DNA from: Devosia sp. RR2S18 | GTDB taxonomy: Bacteria; Pseudomonadota; Alphaproteobacteria; Rhizobiales; Devosiaceae | Assembly (NCBI RefSeq): GCF_030177755.1 | Contig: NZ_CP126539.1 | Coordinates: 1,946,001 to 2,010,000 of the forward strand | DNA: 64,000 nt | Reading direction: 5' to 3' | In this document: piece by piece, positions 17,391 through 25,852 of the stretch | Position numbering within the stretch: position 1 is the first letter of the stretch | Layout: the number at the start of each line of letters is the position of its first letter | Position numbers and translations under genes: made by a program | Notes under the pieces: model-generated | What the model was told of the DNA's origin: nothing | Database searches by the model: none | The model's input: the letters and a program-made list of their open reading frames with translations, nothing else

Positions 17391-18170
17391 CTATTGATCT
17401 GAGCTTTGGCGCGACCGTGTGTAAACGGCATGCCAAACTTGGTTGCGGATTGCCGCGAATTCGGGTGACAGTCGGATTTCGTCATTGCGCGGGTATGGCA
17501 GGTTCACCTCGATGATCTCCTGCAAGCGTCCTGGTCGTGACGCCATGACAATGACCCGATTGGCCAGGTAAACCGCTTCGTCCACGTCATGGGTAATGAA
17601 CATGACGGTACGCCGCTCGCGCGACCACGTGTCGAGCAGCTCATTCTGCATACGTACGCGCGTGAGCGCGTCCAACGCGCCGAATGGCTCGTCCATCAAC
17701 AAGACCTGAGGGTCCACCGCATAGGCGCGTGCGATCGCGCAGCGCTGCTTCATGCCGCCGGATAGTTGCTTGGGCAGCGCATCGGCAAAGTCGGTTAGTC
17801 CAACAAGGCCAATATAGTAGTCTGCAATCCGCCGACGTTCGGCCGCGCTAGTGCCCTTGAGCTTAAGTCCGAATTCGACGTTCTGCCGGACAGTTAACCA
17901 AGGGAACAAAGCGTACTGCTGGAAAATGACGCCGCGCTCGGGCCCTGGTCCATCGACTGCCTTGCCGTCTACGAGGCACTTTCCGCTGGTGGGTGCGAGC
18001 AGACCGGCAGCAATGTTCATTGCCGTCGACTTCCCGCACCCGGAGGGGCCGACCACTGTGACGAACTCCCCGTCGTAGACCTGTAAACTGAAACGCTCCA
18101 GTGCAACGAAGGTGTTGTCACTGAACCCGAACACTCGACCGGTGTTGCTGAAGTCGATTTTGACCGTCAA
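17391..18170 (-). CDS. ABC transporter ATP-binding protein, SsuB/TauB-type
   Basis: A 259-residue ATPase with Walker [11 protein letters not shown]-loop [12 protein letters not shown], signature LSGGMKQR, Walker [17 protein letters not shown] and H-loop THD. These details (FQQ, LSGGM, EPFGALD) are typical of the nitrate/sulfonate/taurine group. The start is probably the TTG at 18170, which overlaps the permease stop, giving MTVKIDF. It belongs to the importer encoded by the flanking permease and binding-protein genes. Confidence 0.92.
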   Translation of the reverse strand: MTVKIDFSNTGRVFGFSDNTFVALERFSLQVYDGEFVTVVGPSGCGKSTAMNIAAGLLAPTSGKCLVDGKAVDGPGPERGVIFQQYALFPWLTVRQNVEFGLKLKGTSAAERRRIADYYIGLVGLTDFADALPKQLSGGMKQRCAIARAYAVDPQVLLMDEPFGALDALTRVRMQNELLDTWSRERRTVMFITHDVDEAVYLANRVIVMASRPGRLQEIIEVNLPYPRNDEIRLSPEFAAIRNQVWHAVYTRSRQSSDQ

Positions 18171-18970
18171 TGCTCGACCCTTTCCTGCCAAAAGGTTAGA
18201 CGGCGTTCGAGGAACAGCACGACGCGGTCCATCACGAGGCCCAATACGCCGATTGTAATGAGGGAAACGAAGATGATCGCGAGATCGTAGTAGAGTTGCC
18301 CTTGCTGCATCCGAAAGCCGAGGCCGGACTGAGCCGCTATCAGCTCTGCCGCCACCAATGTGGCCCAAGCGGCACCCAGACCGATGCGGAAGCCCACCAG
18401 GATGAAAGGCGTGGAGGCCGGTATGACAACGCGTGTAAAAATCACCCAGTCGTTGGCACCGAGCACCCGCGCTGCATTGATGAAGGTTTTATCGACACTC
18501 ACTACACCCTGATAGGTCGCGACCACGGACGCCAGGAACGAGGCGAGAAAGATCACGAAGATCTTGGGGGGCTCGTCGATACCCATGGTCACGATGGCCA
18601 AGGGAATGATCGCAAGCGGTGGTATCACTCTAAAGAACTGGATCCACGGGTCGATCAGGCCCCGCGCCACCCGGTACCATCCCATGAGAAAGCCGACGGG
18701 AATGGCCACTGACACGCCGAGTGCAAATCCAGTTAGCACGCGCACAATGGAGGCTTGCATGTCGTTGAATAGTTGGCCGCTGCTGATTGCGGAGCCAAAG
18801 CGGAAAAGCACTTGCAGAGGGCCTGGCAGAGGAGTGGCTCCGCTGGCCGACGAGAGCCACCAGAGGCTTATTCCTAAGACAAACGAGAGCACGCCCAGCG
18901 CGAGGTTGGACGTCAGCAGACTCAGTCTAGGCTGGACTCCTGCTGGTGACTCTGCCTGATCAGTCGTCAT
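18167..18970 (-). CDS. ABC transporter permease, SsuC/TauC-type
   Basis: A 267-residue membrane protein with about six helices and the EAA loop ([23 protein letters not shown]) of the sulfonate/nitrate permease family. It has a short soluble N-terminus. The ATG at 18968-18970 has GGGGTAG upstream and starts one base after the ROK regulator stop (18972), so regulator and importer are co-transcribed. Probably forms a homodimeric channel, as only one permease gene is present. Confidence 0.92.
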   Translation of the reverse strand: MTTDQAESPAGVQPRLSLLTSNLALGVLSFVLGISLWWLSSASGATPLPGPLQVLFRFGSAISSGQLFNDMQASIVRVLTGFALGVSVAIPVGFLMGWYRVARGLIDPWIQFFRVIPPLAIIPLAIVTMGIDEPPKIFVIFLASFLASVVATYQGVVSVDKTFINAARVLGANDWVIFTRVVIPASTPFILVGFRIGLGAAWATLVAAELIAAQSGLGFRMQQGQLYYDLAIIFVSLITIGVLGLVMDRVVLFLERRLTFWQERVEH

Positions 18971-18971
18971 G

Positions 18972-20084
18972 CTACCCCCGATATACAAACTGCTCGAGCC
19001 CAACGCAGGCGGCACCCAGGGCCCCCGCGTCCGGCTGCAAAACAGCGCGTTCGATTTTCATTGGCCGCAACTGCGGCATCACGCGGCTTGGCAGATCTCG
19101 ACGCAGATCGTCCAGCAGAGCAGGAGGCGCCTCGCCCAAATGCCCGGAAAGTAAGATCAGGTCGGGCTCCAGCAGCGTCGTGGCTGTGGCGAGCACGTCC
19201 ACCAAACTGGAGTAGATCCCGCTCCACTCCGTCTCTTTGGCCATTGCGGCACGCAAAAGTCCGTCGGAAGGTATGCTCTTGGTCTGCAGCATTTCGAGCA
19301 GCGGCTGCTCTGAGAGGATTGTCTCGAGGCACCCACTACGTCCGCAGTGGCAGGGTTGGCCGTCTTCCTGAACACGAACATGTCCGAGTTCAACAGCGGA
19401 GCTGCGGAACGCTCCACCTGCGCCGTTTTGCATCAGGCCTGCTCCTATGCCGCGGCGCATGTAGATATTGAGAAGCGTGCCCGCCCCTTTTCCGGCGCCA
19501 TAGAGTGTCTCGGCCATCGCCATGGCGGTCACATTATGTGAAAGCAGAACAGGTAAGCCTAGCTGCTCTTCCAGTACGTCAGCAAAGGGAAAGCCGAGTT
19601 GGCCTTTTGAGAAGAATGCGTTCAGTCCATTCCGCCCACTCGGATCTACTCTTCCGGGTACACCGACCCCGATGCCTTTGATCTTTCCACGAGGGACGCC
19701 TGAAGTCTCGATCAAGCCTTTGGCAGCGATAACCGCCAAAGCCAGCACGTCCTCGATCGTGGTCGCTTCCAAATCGAGGATGTGATTGCCTCTCGCCCTG
19801 ACGTTCAGAAGGCAGTCTGTCAGCACTGCGCCGACTCGGCCGACGCCGAAATGTAACCCGAGGACATAGGAATGTTCCGGAATAAGGGCGAGTCGGTTCG
19901 CGGGGCGCCCAACTCCTGTAGCCACAGCAGTATCGGTCGCCTCCACGTTGCCGTTGGCGATCAGTGAATTGGCCACGCCGGTCAGGGCAGGTGCTGAGAT
20001 TCCGATTGCCCGGGCAAGGTCCGCTCGCGAGAGCGGTCCGCGGTCTCTTAAAAGCGACAGTGCCTGTCCTGCTGAACTCCGCAT
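18972..20084 (-). CDS. ROK-family transcriptional regulator (NagC/XylR-type)
   Basis: A 370-residue ROK repressor. The N-terminal winged helix (about residues 5-65) includes [20 protein letters not shown] sugar-kinase-like domain follows, with [29 protein letters not shown] and the zinc motif [13 protein letters not shown] repressors respond to sugars or sugar phosphates; NagC senses GlcNAc-6-P. The gene heads the operon for a sulfonate-type importer, sulfatase and FGE, so it is probably autoregulated. The chosen ATG leaves only a short tail before the first helix; an upstream non-ATG start is possible. Confidence 0.88.
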   Translation of the reverse strand: MRSSAGQALSLLRDRGPLSRADLARAIGISAPALTGVANSLIANGNVEATDTAVATGVGRPANRLALIPEHSYVLGLHFGVGRVGAVLTDCLLNVRARGNHILDLEATTIEDVLALAVIAAKGLIETSGVPRGKIKGIGVGVPGRVDPSGRNGLNAFFSKGQLGFPFADVLEEQLGLPVLLSHNVTAMAMAETLYGAGKGAGTLLNIYMRRGIGAGLMQNGAGGAFRSSAVELGHVRVQEDGQPCHCGRSGCLETILSEQPLLEMLQTKSIPSDGLLRAAMAKETEWSGIYSSLVDVLATATTLLEPDLILLSGHLGEAPPALLDDLRRDLPSRVMPQLRPMKIERAVLQPDAGALGAACVGLEQFVYRG

Positions 20085-20126
20085 GTTCCGCCGATAGTTT
20101 ATTCGCTTAATTAAATAATTATCTCG
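20085..20126 (-). promoter_or_regulatory. AT-rich promoter/operator region of the ROK operon
   Basis: The bases before the ROK regulator ATG are far more AT-rich than their surroundings and contain TTAATTAA followed by ATAATTAT. ROK repressors such as NagC bind AT-rich sites, so this is the probable promoter and autoregulatory site. No clear -35/-10 pair was fixed by eye. Confidence 0.4.
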
Positions 20127-20568
20127 GCTTTTGCACGCTGTCAATAACAAGCAGTTGTCTAAGCGCGATCGAACTCCTCTCGGCTGGAAGAGGTTGGCTC
20201 TCCTCCTCCGCCGAGGCCCGGCAGGAATGCGCCCCCTTTTTGCCGTTCAGGCGTTCGGCTCCATCTGCCAGAAGCGGCCGGTCCTCTGTGGATGGCTCCC
20301 GCATTGCAAGAGGTAATTCGACGTTCTGGCGCGTTGGTCGGGTGCAGTCTTCTGTCCGGCCTATTGATGCAGCCGTAGGAGACTGCTGGCCCTGATGGGG
20401 TCGGCGAACAAGGTCCCAATCTGCTAAGCAGGCTATAACGCCTCGGACTGGCTGTGGGTTGTCCCTGTTTCCGGCCTGACCGGTTTCGCCATCACATCGC
20501 TTCGCTCTCACAACCTCATGGAGCCGATTGTTCGGCTCGAACTGTTTCCCGCTTCAAGTCTTGGCAGT
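20127..20568. other. Intergenic stretch between ROK gene and IS110-type element
   Basis: About 440 bases with no gene I can support. It probably contains the outer end of the IS110-type element, but no clear inverted repeat or duplicated target could be fixed on this side. The part around 20220-20250 resembles the stretch around 24860-24885 over a short distance (GCGCCCCC, then TTGCC and TTCAGGCG), which may be chance. Confidence 0.4.
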
Positions 20569-21606
20569 TTACGCCATCAGATGTGGGGCATGGCGAGCCT
20601 GGTAGACCTCGCCACGGGTCATGATCGCCCAGACCACCCGTGCCATCTTGTTCGCCATGGCGACACTCGCCACGCGCACCGGTTTCCTCGCCAGGAGTGC
20701 GACAAGCCGGGGGTCTGCGGTGTCTGGCTTGTATTTGGCTCCGCGGATCAACGATGTCGCGCCGATCACAAGCAGCTTCCTCAAATACCGATCGCCCATC
20801 TTGGTGATGCGGCCGAGGCGGTCCTTGCCACCACTGGAGTTTTGGGATGGCGTGAGCCCGAGCCAGGCGGCAAACTCTCGACCCGAACGGAACTGTCCCG
20901 GATCCGCGACCGATGCCGCCAGTGCCGTTGCCCCGACCGGGCCGATGCCAGGAATGGTCGATAGCCGTCGTGCCAGTTCGTCAGTTTTGTGCAGGGCGAG
21001 GATCGAACGGTCGATCGCCTGCAGACGGACATGGGTGTCGAGAACCTGTTCGCATAGCAGGCCAAGAATCTGCATCGCAACCGGTGGCACGTCTGGTGTC
21101 ACTTCCTTCCTGGCGATTTGGCGTGCCAGCCCGAGCGCCCGCAGCACACCTTCGGGGATGGCAATGCCGAACTCAGCCAACAAACTGCGGATCATATTAA
21201 CCAGCTGCGTGCGCTGCTTGACTAGCAGATTGCGGGTGCGGTGGAGCGACAATGCTGCCTGCTGCTGGGCCGACTTGATCGCCACGAACCGCATGGTGGG
21301 GCGTGTCACCGCTTCGCAGATTGCCTCGGCGTCCACGGCGTCGTTCTTGCCGCGCTTCACATAGGGCTTCACGTAGGCCGGCGGCATCAAGCGAACCTGA
21401 TGGCCAAGCCTACCCAACTCGCGCGCCCAATGATGCGATGTTCCGCACGCCTCCATGCCAATTAGGCAGGGCGGCAACTTGGCGAAGAACGGCAGAACTT
21501 GCGAGCGCCGCAACGCTTTGCGCACGACGACCCCGCCGGACGCATCAACGGCATGAACTTGAAAAACACGCTTGGCCAAATCGAGGCCGACGGTGGTAAC
21601 TTGCAT
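20569..21606 (-). CDS. IS110-family transposase
   Basis: A 345-residue DEDD transposase. The N-terminal RuvC-like domain has TVGLDLAK (Asp), GMEACGTSHHW (Glu) and KNDAVDAEAICEA (Asp pair). The C-terminal Transposase_20 domain shows IPGIGPVGATALAASV and the catalytic-serine region SQNSSGGKDRLG. The start at 21606 gives the normal MQVTTVGLDLAK opening. The gene appears intact. IS110 elements are now known to use a structured non-coding bridge RNA, usually from the region flanking the gene. Confidence 0.93.
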   Translation of the reverse strand: MQVTTVGLDLAKRVFQVHAVDASGGVVVRKALRRSQVLPFFAKLPPCLIGMEACGTSHHWARELGRLGHQVRLMPPAYVKPYVKRGKNDAVDAEAICEAVTRPTMRFVAIKSAQQQAALSLHRTRNLLVKQRTQLVNMIRSLLAEFGIAIPEGVLRALGLARQIARKEVTPDVPPVAMQILGLLCEQVLDTHVRLQAIDRSILALHKTDELARRLSTIPGIGPVGATALAASVADPGQFRSGREFAAWLGLTPSQNSSGGKDRLGRITKMGDRYLRKLLVIGATSLIRGAKYKPDTADPRLVALLARKPVRVASVAMANKMARVVWAIMTRGEVYQARHAPHLMA

Positions 21607-21609
21607 GGC

Positions 21610-21683
21610 GGATGGCTCCTTTGCTCGGGTTGCCTGATAGCGAACCCACTTTGGCACTCAGATGCCGGGAGCGGGAGCCATCC
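21610..21683. repeat. Subterminal inverted repeat upstream of the IS110-type transposase
   Basis: GGATGGCTCC at 21610-21619 is repeated in inverted form as GGAGCCATCC at 21674-21683, separated by 54 bases, just before the transposase start. This could be part of the element's end or of the structured RNA region that IS110 elements carry next to their gene. Confidence 0.55.
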
Positions 21684-21693
21684 ACCTCATCCG

Positions 21694-21716
21694 CTAAGCC
21701 ATCAGAAATGGCTTAG
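21694..21716. repeat. Hairpin near the IS110-type element edge
   Basis: CTAAGCCAT and ATGGCTTAG form a perfect nine-base-pair stem around CAGAA. It lies ten bases beyond the inverted repeat upstream of the transposase. It may mark an element end or a structured RNA; no U-run follows. Confidence 0.45.
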
Positions 21717-22104
21717 AAGGGGTGGAGAGCCGACCGGCGGCTATTCGCAACAACCTTGATGAAGCAGACGTTTCTCGCCGGCGCGTAGAGGCCGCAACTG
21801 ACCGTCCCCGGCTCTAAAACTCACTCCAGTCATCCTGCTTCAGCGCCAGGAGGGGCTTGGACGCCGCCCTAACCGAGCGTTCAGCAAAGTACGGCAACAT
21901 GTATTGGCACGATTAGTATTGCGTACGTGCTGCTTGAGAGAGCCAAACGCCTGCTTTTCTGAAGGCCAGGACGCTCTTGGCTTTCTGGCGAGCTAACCTA
22001 GGGCTTCCCGTCGCCCGCTTTTGCCAAATCGATTGCGTCTATTCTGCCACCTTCTCCGACCCTCATTCCACATTAGGAGAACCACTTTGGACTAGGTCGG
22101 GACC
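21717..22104. other. Gene-poor stretch after the IS110-type element
   Basis: No credible gene was found. The stretch holds copy A of a 70-base dispersed repeat (21971-22040) and otherwise looks like degraded sequence. Confidence 0.4.
21971..22040 (+). repeat. Dispersed 70-base repeat, copy A
   Basis: This stretch closely matches 57325-57393 in the same orientation. Shared blocks include GGCGAGCT, ACCTAGG, CCGTCGCCCGCTTTTGCCA and ATCGATTGCGTCT. Similarity stops abruptly on both sides. Its origin is unknown. Confidence 0.75.
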
Positions 22105-22338
22105 TCAATCGGCAAGGCCCGGCGGCAATGTCCCTGACTTGAACAGCAGCCTAGGCTCATCATAAGTGTCAGCTTCGACGTCAATGTCTGCTGAGTAGGC
22201 CCACACACCTGTCCGAGAAGGGGCGATCCGCTCCGCTGTTGCAATGGCCGCCTCTGCTGTCTTCGCAGCCTGCGGCTGGTCCGGCTGCAACTTTCGGCCT
22301 TTGGCTCGGAAGCCCTGAACAAAGTACATCGTCGCCAT
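22105..22338 (-). CDS. Small hypothetical protein
   Basis: A 77-residue protein starting MATMYFVQGF, with an alanine-rich helix and an acidic centre (DIDVEADTYDEP). I do not recognise a named family, but the composition, the clear start and the coding feel resemble small conserved proteins of this bacterial order. No signal peptide or membrane segment is present. Nothing nearby indicates a function. Confidence 0.5.
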   Translation of the reverse strand: MATMYFVQGFRAKGRKLQPDQPQAAKTAEAAIATAERIAPSRTGVWAYSADIDVEADTYDEPRLLFKSGTLPPGLAD

Positions 22339-22860
22339 GATCCATCCTTCGGTTTGCATCGCGGCATAGCACGCCCGCCTGGTGGACCATACGTCTGCCC
22401 CTCAACATACATTCGAGTTTGTCACTCTCGAAACCCGACGCGTTCTTTGCGCACGCCCGTAAACACCTGTTCAAAGGCAGGTGGGACGGTACCAACGCCG
22501 TTTTTGCCGCTTGGGATCGGCATGTGCGAGCCCGGAACGACCATCGGTAAGAAGCTCGGCGACACCGTGGCTGGCGATAGCTGCGGCTACCTTGGGCTCT
22601 GGCAGCGGCAGAACACGCCACCGCCGACTGATGCGGGCGCCGGGCGTATCCTTGGCGCTGTCATCGACAGCAAGAAGGCCGACGAGCTCATTGCCGCCGG
22701 GGGACGGTTGAGCGTCTGTCTCGAGGAGAACACCAAGGCCCCGCACGACAGCACTCATACGGCTGGAGCAGTCGAGGCGGAGATGTGTGACGCACGAACG
22801 GGTGTCTAAGAGCTCACCAGAGAGATCGTGCGGTCGAGCAAATAGCCGTTCCCGCACTAG
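22339..22860. other. Degraded stretch with overlapping unconvincing frames
   Basis: Open frames exist on both strands here (plus from about 22521 to 22809; minus 22471-22857), and neither matches a family I know. The plus-strand reading ends in a segment that is duplicated at 23285-23345, where the copy reads on differently. I interpret the stretch as remains of a gene rather than a working one. Confidence 0.35.
22770..22832 (+). repeat. Local direct repeat, copy 1
   Basis: Matches 23285-23345 in the same orientation, sharing TCGAGGC, GAGATCGTGCGG and GCTCACCAGAGAG. In frame, both encode a version of VEAEV/M-x-DARTG followed by LTREIVRS, but copy 1 carries a stop in between. Both look like the end of one ancestral gene. 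Confidence 0.6.
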
Positions 22861-23136
22861 CTAAGAGCGATACCACTTGGTAGGGGCAGCCTTTTGAGCA
22901 GCCTCGACGGACATCCGCGATCGGATGAGTTGCGCGGTCAGTTGTGACTGGCCGAAGTTAATCTGTGACGTGACATCGGACACGGCAAAGCGCACGGTGT
23001 CGGATCGCGCTAGCGTCTGCTGGGCCGCCTGGCGTCGGGCCTCCGACCTGGCCTCGCGCAGTTCGGCAGCATAACGCTGCTTCTCACGGTTCATGAGAAT
23101 GGCGTCATAGCGGCTTCGGGTAGCGTGGATGGCCAT
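22861..23136 (-). CDS. Hypothetical protein, charged helical
   Basis: A 91-residue, strongly basic and helical protein (NREKQRYAAELREARSEARRQ, then AAQQTLARSD). The ATG at 23134-23136 follows a gap with no clear ribosome site. Coiled-coil formation is likely from the alternating charged residues. No family recognised. It lies between the two copies of a local repeat, so it may be part of a mobile remnant. Confidence 0.4.
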   Translation of the reverse strand: MAIHATRSRYDAILMNREKQRYAAELREARSEARRQAAQQTLARSDTVRFAVSDVTSQINFGQSQLTAQLIRSRMSVEAAQKAAPTKWYRS

Positions 23137-23284
23137 CGCATTACAGTGCGGCAAGCCTGTTAACAAACTTTTAAGGTGGCGGGCAAGGAAGCAGGGGAGC
23201 GGCGGATCCAGCTCTGGAAGGTCAAAGGCCTCTGCACTAAAGCGAGTTCACCAGCGGCTTCTTGATATCTGTCCTGCCTTGCGG

Positions 23285-23345
23285 GGGGCTGTCGAGGCAG
23301 AGGTGCGGGATGCTCGCACCGGCAAGCTCACCAGAGAGATCGTGC
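23285..23345 (+). repeat. Local direct repeat, copy 2
   Basis: Second copy of the segment at 22770-22832. In this copy the frame is open through DARTGKLTREIVRSGE. The two copies flank the small minus-strand gene at 22861-23136. The stretch 23137-23625 holds no other gene I can support. Confidence 0.6.
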
Positions 23346-23625
23346 GGAGCGGGGAAGTGATCAGCCCAGGCAGTCCGACTACATAGACAGAATGAGCGCC
23401 ACGTTGGAAAGATCGGCTTTGCCAGTGCCCTTTAGACACGCCGCCGCTCCGGCGGACGTCGATCCAAGCTGCGACGGCTGACCTAAGGCAAAGCCCGACG
23501 CTTCACCGGCATTCGCCTGTCCTTGTCCGGGGCTGCTTGGTTGAATGCCCGCGGCTCCTGTCGGAACAGTTGACCACTCTTTCTGTTGTGCCCCCGCGGG
23601 GGATGCCACACAGGAGGAAATGACG

Positions 23626-24738
23626 ATGTCATTCATGACGAAGTCGGCAGCTGTTATGCTTGCAACCACCGCCGTATTGGCGCCAGCTGGTGTTACTTAT
23701 GCGCAAAGCCTTGAAGGCGCGCAGGCTCGAGCCACAGTATCGCTCAACGTTCGCTCCGGACCTGGAACTGGGAACGGTGTAATCGATACCCTTGACCCGG
23801 GTGAACGCGTTTCCGTTGAGCAATGCCGCAGTGGCTGGTGCTTTATCGAGCATCCCGGTCCAGACGGCTGGGTCTCGAGCCGTTTCCTCAATGCTGCGAG
23901 CGGCGGCTCTGGTGGGGGCAGCCAGGATAGCGGCGGCGACAGTTCATTCACCGGATCGGCTCGCGCCACGGCAGCGCTAAATGTTCGCTCCGGACCAGGC
24001 ACGGGCAACCGCATCGTTGATGCGCTCTACGAAGGCCAGGAGGTCGATGTTGGTGAATGTCGCAGTGGCTGGTGCCAGATCAGCACTGCCCGCGGCACTG
24101 GCTGGGTCTCCAACCGCTACCTCGAGCGCACCGGCGGTAGCTCTGGCGGCGGCGGTGGACAGCCATCCAGCGGTGGCGGACTTGCGGGTGGTTATGCCGA
24201 GTCATCGGCGGCACTTAATGTCCGATCGGGCCCCGGTACTGGCTTCCAGGTCGTTGACGCCCTGTTTACAGGCGAGCGTGTGGAAGTACGGGAGTGCCGG
24301 AGCAGTGGTTGGTGCCAGATTTCCAGCGACGATGGCAATGGCTGGGTCGCCAGTCGCTATCTGCAGCCTGCACGTGGTGGTGGTAGCAATCAGGGCGGGA
24401 GCTCCGGGGTGAGCATCTCAACCCCCGGATTCAGCTTCTCCATTGGTACAGGGGGGAACATCGAGTGGAATGTTCCGAACCGCAACCGGGACGGCGAAGT
24501 TTGCTTCTTTGAGGACTTCGACTACGGCGGCAACAGCTTCTGTGCCGAACCAGGTGATCGTGATGCCGATCTGCAGGACTTCAACGACACCATCTCCTCG
24601 ATCCGTACGTCCGGTGACGTGGAGGTTCAGGTCTGCGAAGACTATGATTTCGAGGGCCGATGCGCGGTGATAACGTCGAGCCAGCCGCGCCTTGAGGGCC
24701 GCAACAACGATATCATCTCCTCTTACCGGGTCCGGTAG
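23626..24738 (+). CDS. Secreted protein with three SH3b domains and a beta/gamma-crystallin domain
   Basis: A 370-residue exported protein. A signal peptide (cleavage near VTYAQ) is followed by three bacterial SH3 repeats, each with LNVRSGPGTG and a CRSGWCxI core, at about residues 30-85, 110-160 and 195-245. Gly/Ser-rich linkers separate them. The C-terminus (about 285-370) has two Cys-paired beta/gamma-crystallin-type motifs (VCFFEDFDYGGNSFC and VCEDYDFEGRCAV), each followed by a DxISSxR strand. SH3b domains usually bind peptidoglycan and crystallin motifs bind calcium. GGAGG lies eight bases before this ATG, better spaced than the earlier one at 23620. Confidence 0.85.
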   Translation: MSFMTKSAAVMLATTAVLAPAGVTYAQSLEGAQARATVSLNVRSGPGTGNGVIDTLDPGERVSVEQCRSGWCFIEHPGPDGWVSSRFLNAASGGSGGGSQDSGGDSSFTGSARATAALNVRSGPGTGNRIVDALYEGQEVDVGECRSGWCQISTARGTGWVSNRYLERTGGSSGGGGGQPSSGGGLAGGYAESSAALNVRSGPGTGFQVVDALFTGERVEVRECRSSGWCQISSDDGNGWVASRYLQPARGGGSNQGGSSGVSISTPGFSFSIGTGGNIEWNVPNRNRDGEVCFFEDFDYGGNSFCAEPGDRDADLQDFNDTISSIRTSGDVEVQVCEDYDFEGRCAVITSSQPRLEGRNNDIISSYRVR

Positions 24739-24984
24739 CTCTTAGAAATTGGGCTTCAGGTTCAACCTGGAGCCCTTTACCACCGCGTTCCATACTCCCC
24801 TGACCGCAACATCAGAACTCCTGCAACCACTGATCGGCACCATGCCGCCGGACGGAAAGGCGCCCCCGTTCTTGCCCTTCAGGCGTCGAGTTCAATTTCC
24901 CAAATCCGACGGGCTCTGCCGATGTGGAAAATGGTGGAGCAGGCGGCGATCTGAATTACCCCATTCCGGCCGCCGAACTGTGAG

Positions 24985-25266
24985 TCATTCGCCGTTCAGC
25001 GCATCCTTGGTTGCCTTTGCGGGAGCGAAGGTCAGCTTTTTGGAAGCAGCGATCTTGATAGTTGCGCCCGTGGAAGGATTGCGTCCCTCTCGCGCCGGTG
25101 TGTCTTTCACCTTGAACTTGCCAAATCCAGGAATACTGGTCTCAGTGCCTGAGACGGCAGCCTTCGTGATCTCCTGGAATACACTTTCAACGATCGCCTT
25201 GGCCTGTGCCTTGGTAAGATCCTGTTCTGCTGCGATCTTTTCGGCGATCTCGTTGGTGGTCGTCAT
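24985..25266 (-). CDS. HU-family DNA-binding protein
   Basis: A 93-residue nucleoid protein of the HU/IHF family. It shows the helical dimerisation half (EIAEKIAAEQDLTKAQAK), GFGKFKVKDTPAREGRNPST with the DNA-contacting arm, and KLTFAPAKATKDALN at the end. Such proteins bend DNA and shape the nucleoid. The ATG is only 24 bases from the left end of the IS3 element, so the native promoter has been displaced. Expression may depend on a promoter inside the element. Confidence 0.92.
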   Translation of the reverse strand: MTTTNEIAEKIAAEQDLTKAQAKAIVESVFQEITKAAVSGTETSIPGFGKFKVKDTPAREGRNPSTGATIKIAASKKLTFAPAKATKDALNGE

Positions 25267-25324
25267 GGAGGTGGAGCCTTCTTGTCTATATGAATAGCCC
25301 CGCGTTCTGTAGACACCTTCGGGG

Positions 25325-25844
25325 TTAGATTTGGTGCCGCCGTTCGAACTCGACGGGTGAGAGCATGCCGTTGCGGACGTGCTTTCGGGTTGGGTTGTAG
25401 AACATCTCGATGTAATCGAACACATCCTGGCGAGCTTCGTCCCGTGTCCGATAGGTCCGACGCCTGACCCTCTCGCGCTTGAGCAGGTTGAAGAAGCTTT
25501 CGGCCACAGCATTGTCATGGCAGTTACCGCGCCGGCTCATCGAGTGAACCAGATTGTGGTGTCGCAGGAAGCTGGCCCAGTCCATGCTGGTGAATTGGGA
25601 GCCCTGATCGGAATGGACTAGCACCGTGTTCTGTGGCTTTCGGCGCCAGACAGCCATGTGCAGGGCCTGAAGGACGACCTCACTGGTCTGCCGGCTTTGG
25701 AGTGACCAGCCGATGACGCGGCGCGAGAACAGGTCGATGACCACGGCCAGATAGGCAAAGCCCTCCATGGTCTTGATATAGGTGATGTCGGTCACCCAGG
25801 CGGTGTCTGGCGCATCGACGTCGAACTGACGAGCCAGGGTATTG
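25325..25844 (-). pseudogene. IS3-family transposase OrfB, C-terminal part (split by insertion)
   Basis: This part encodes the rve integrase core from NTLARQFDVDAPDTAWVTDI (first Asp) through VLVHSDQGSQFTS (second Asp) and the third acidic residue in HDNAVAESFF, ending ERRHQI. The N-terminal part lies at 27175-27515, beyond the inserted element. Joining the two across one copy of the eight-base target repeat restores an uninterrupted reading frame (VVVDNTLAR), so insertion alone broke the gene. Confidence 0.9.
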
Positions 25845-25852
25845 TCGACCAC

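Noticed and set aside
22521..22809. Plus-strand frame starting MCEPGTTIGKKLGD as a gene
   Set aside because: A rival frame covers the other strand, its end is part of a decayed repeat, and no family is recognised. Kept as a degraded stretch.
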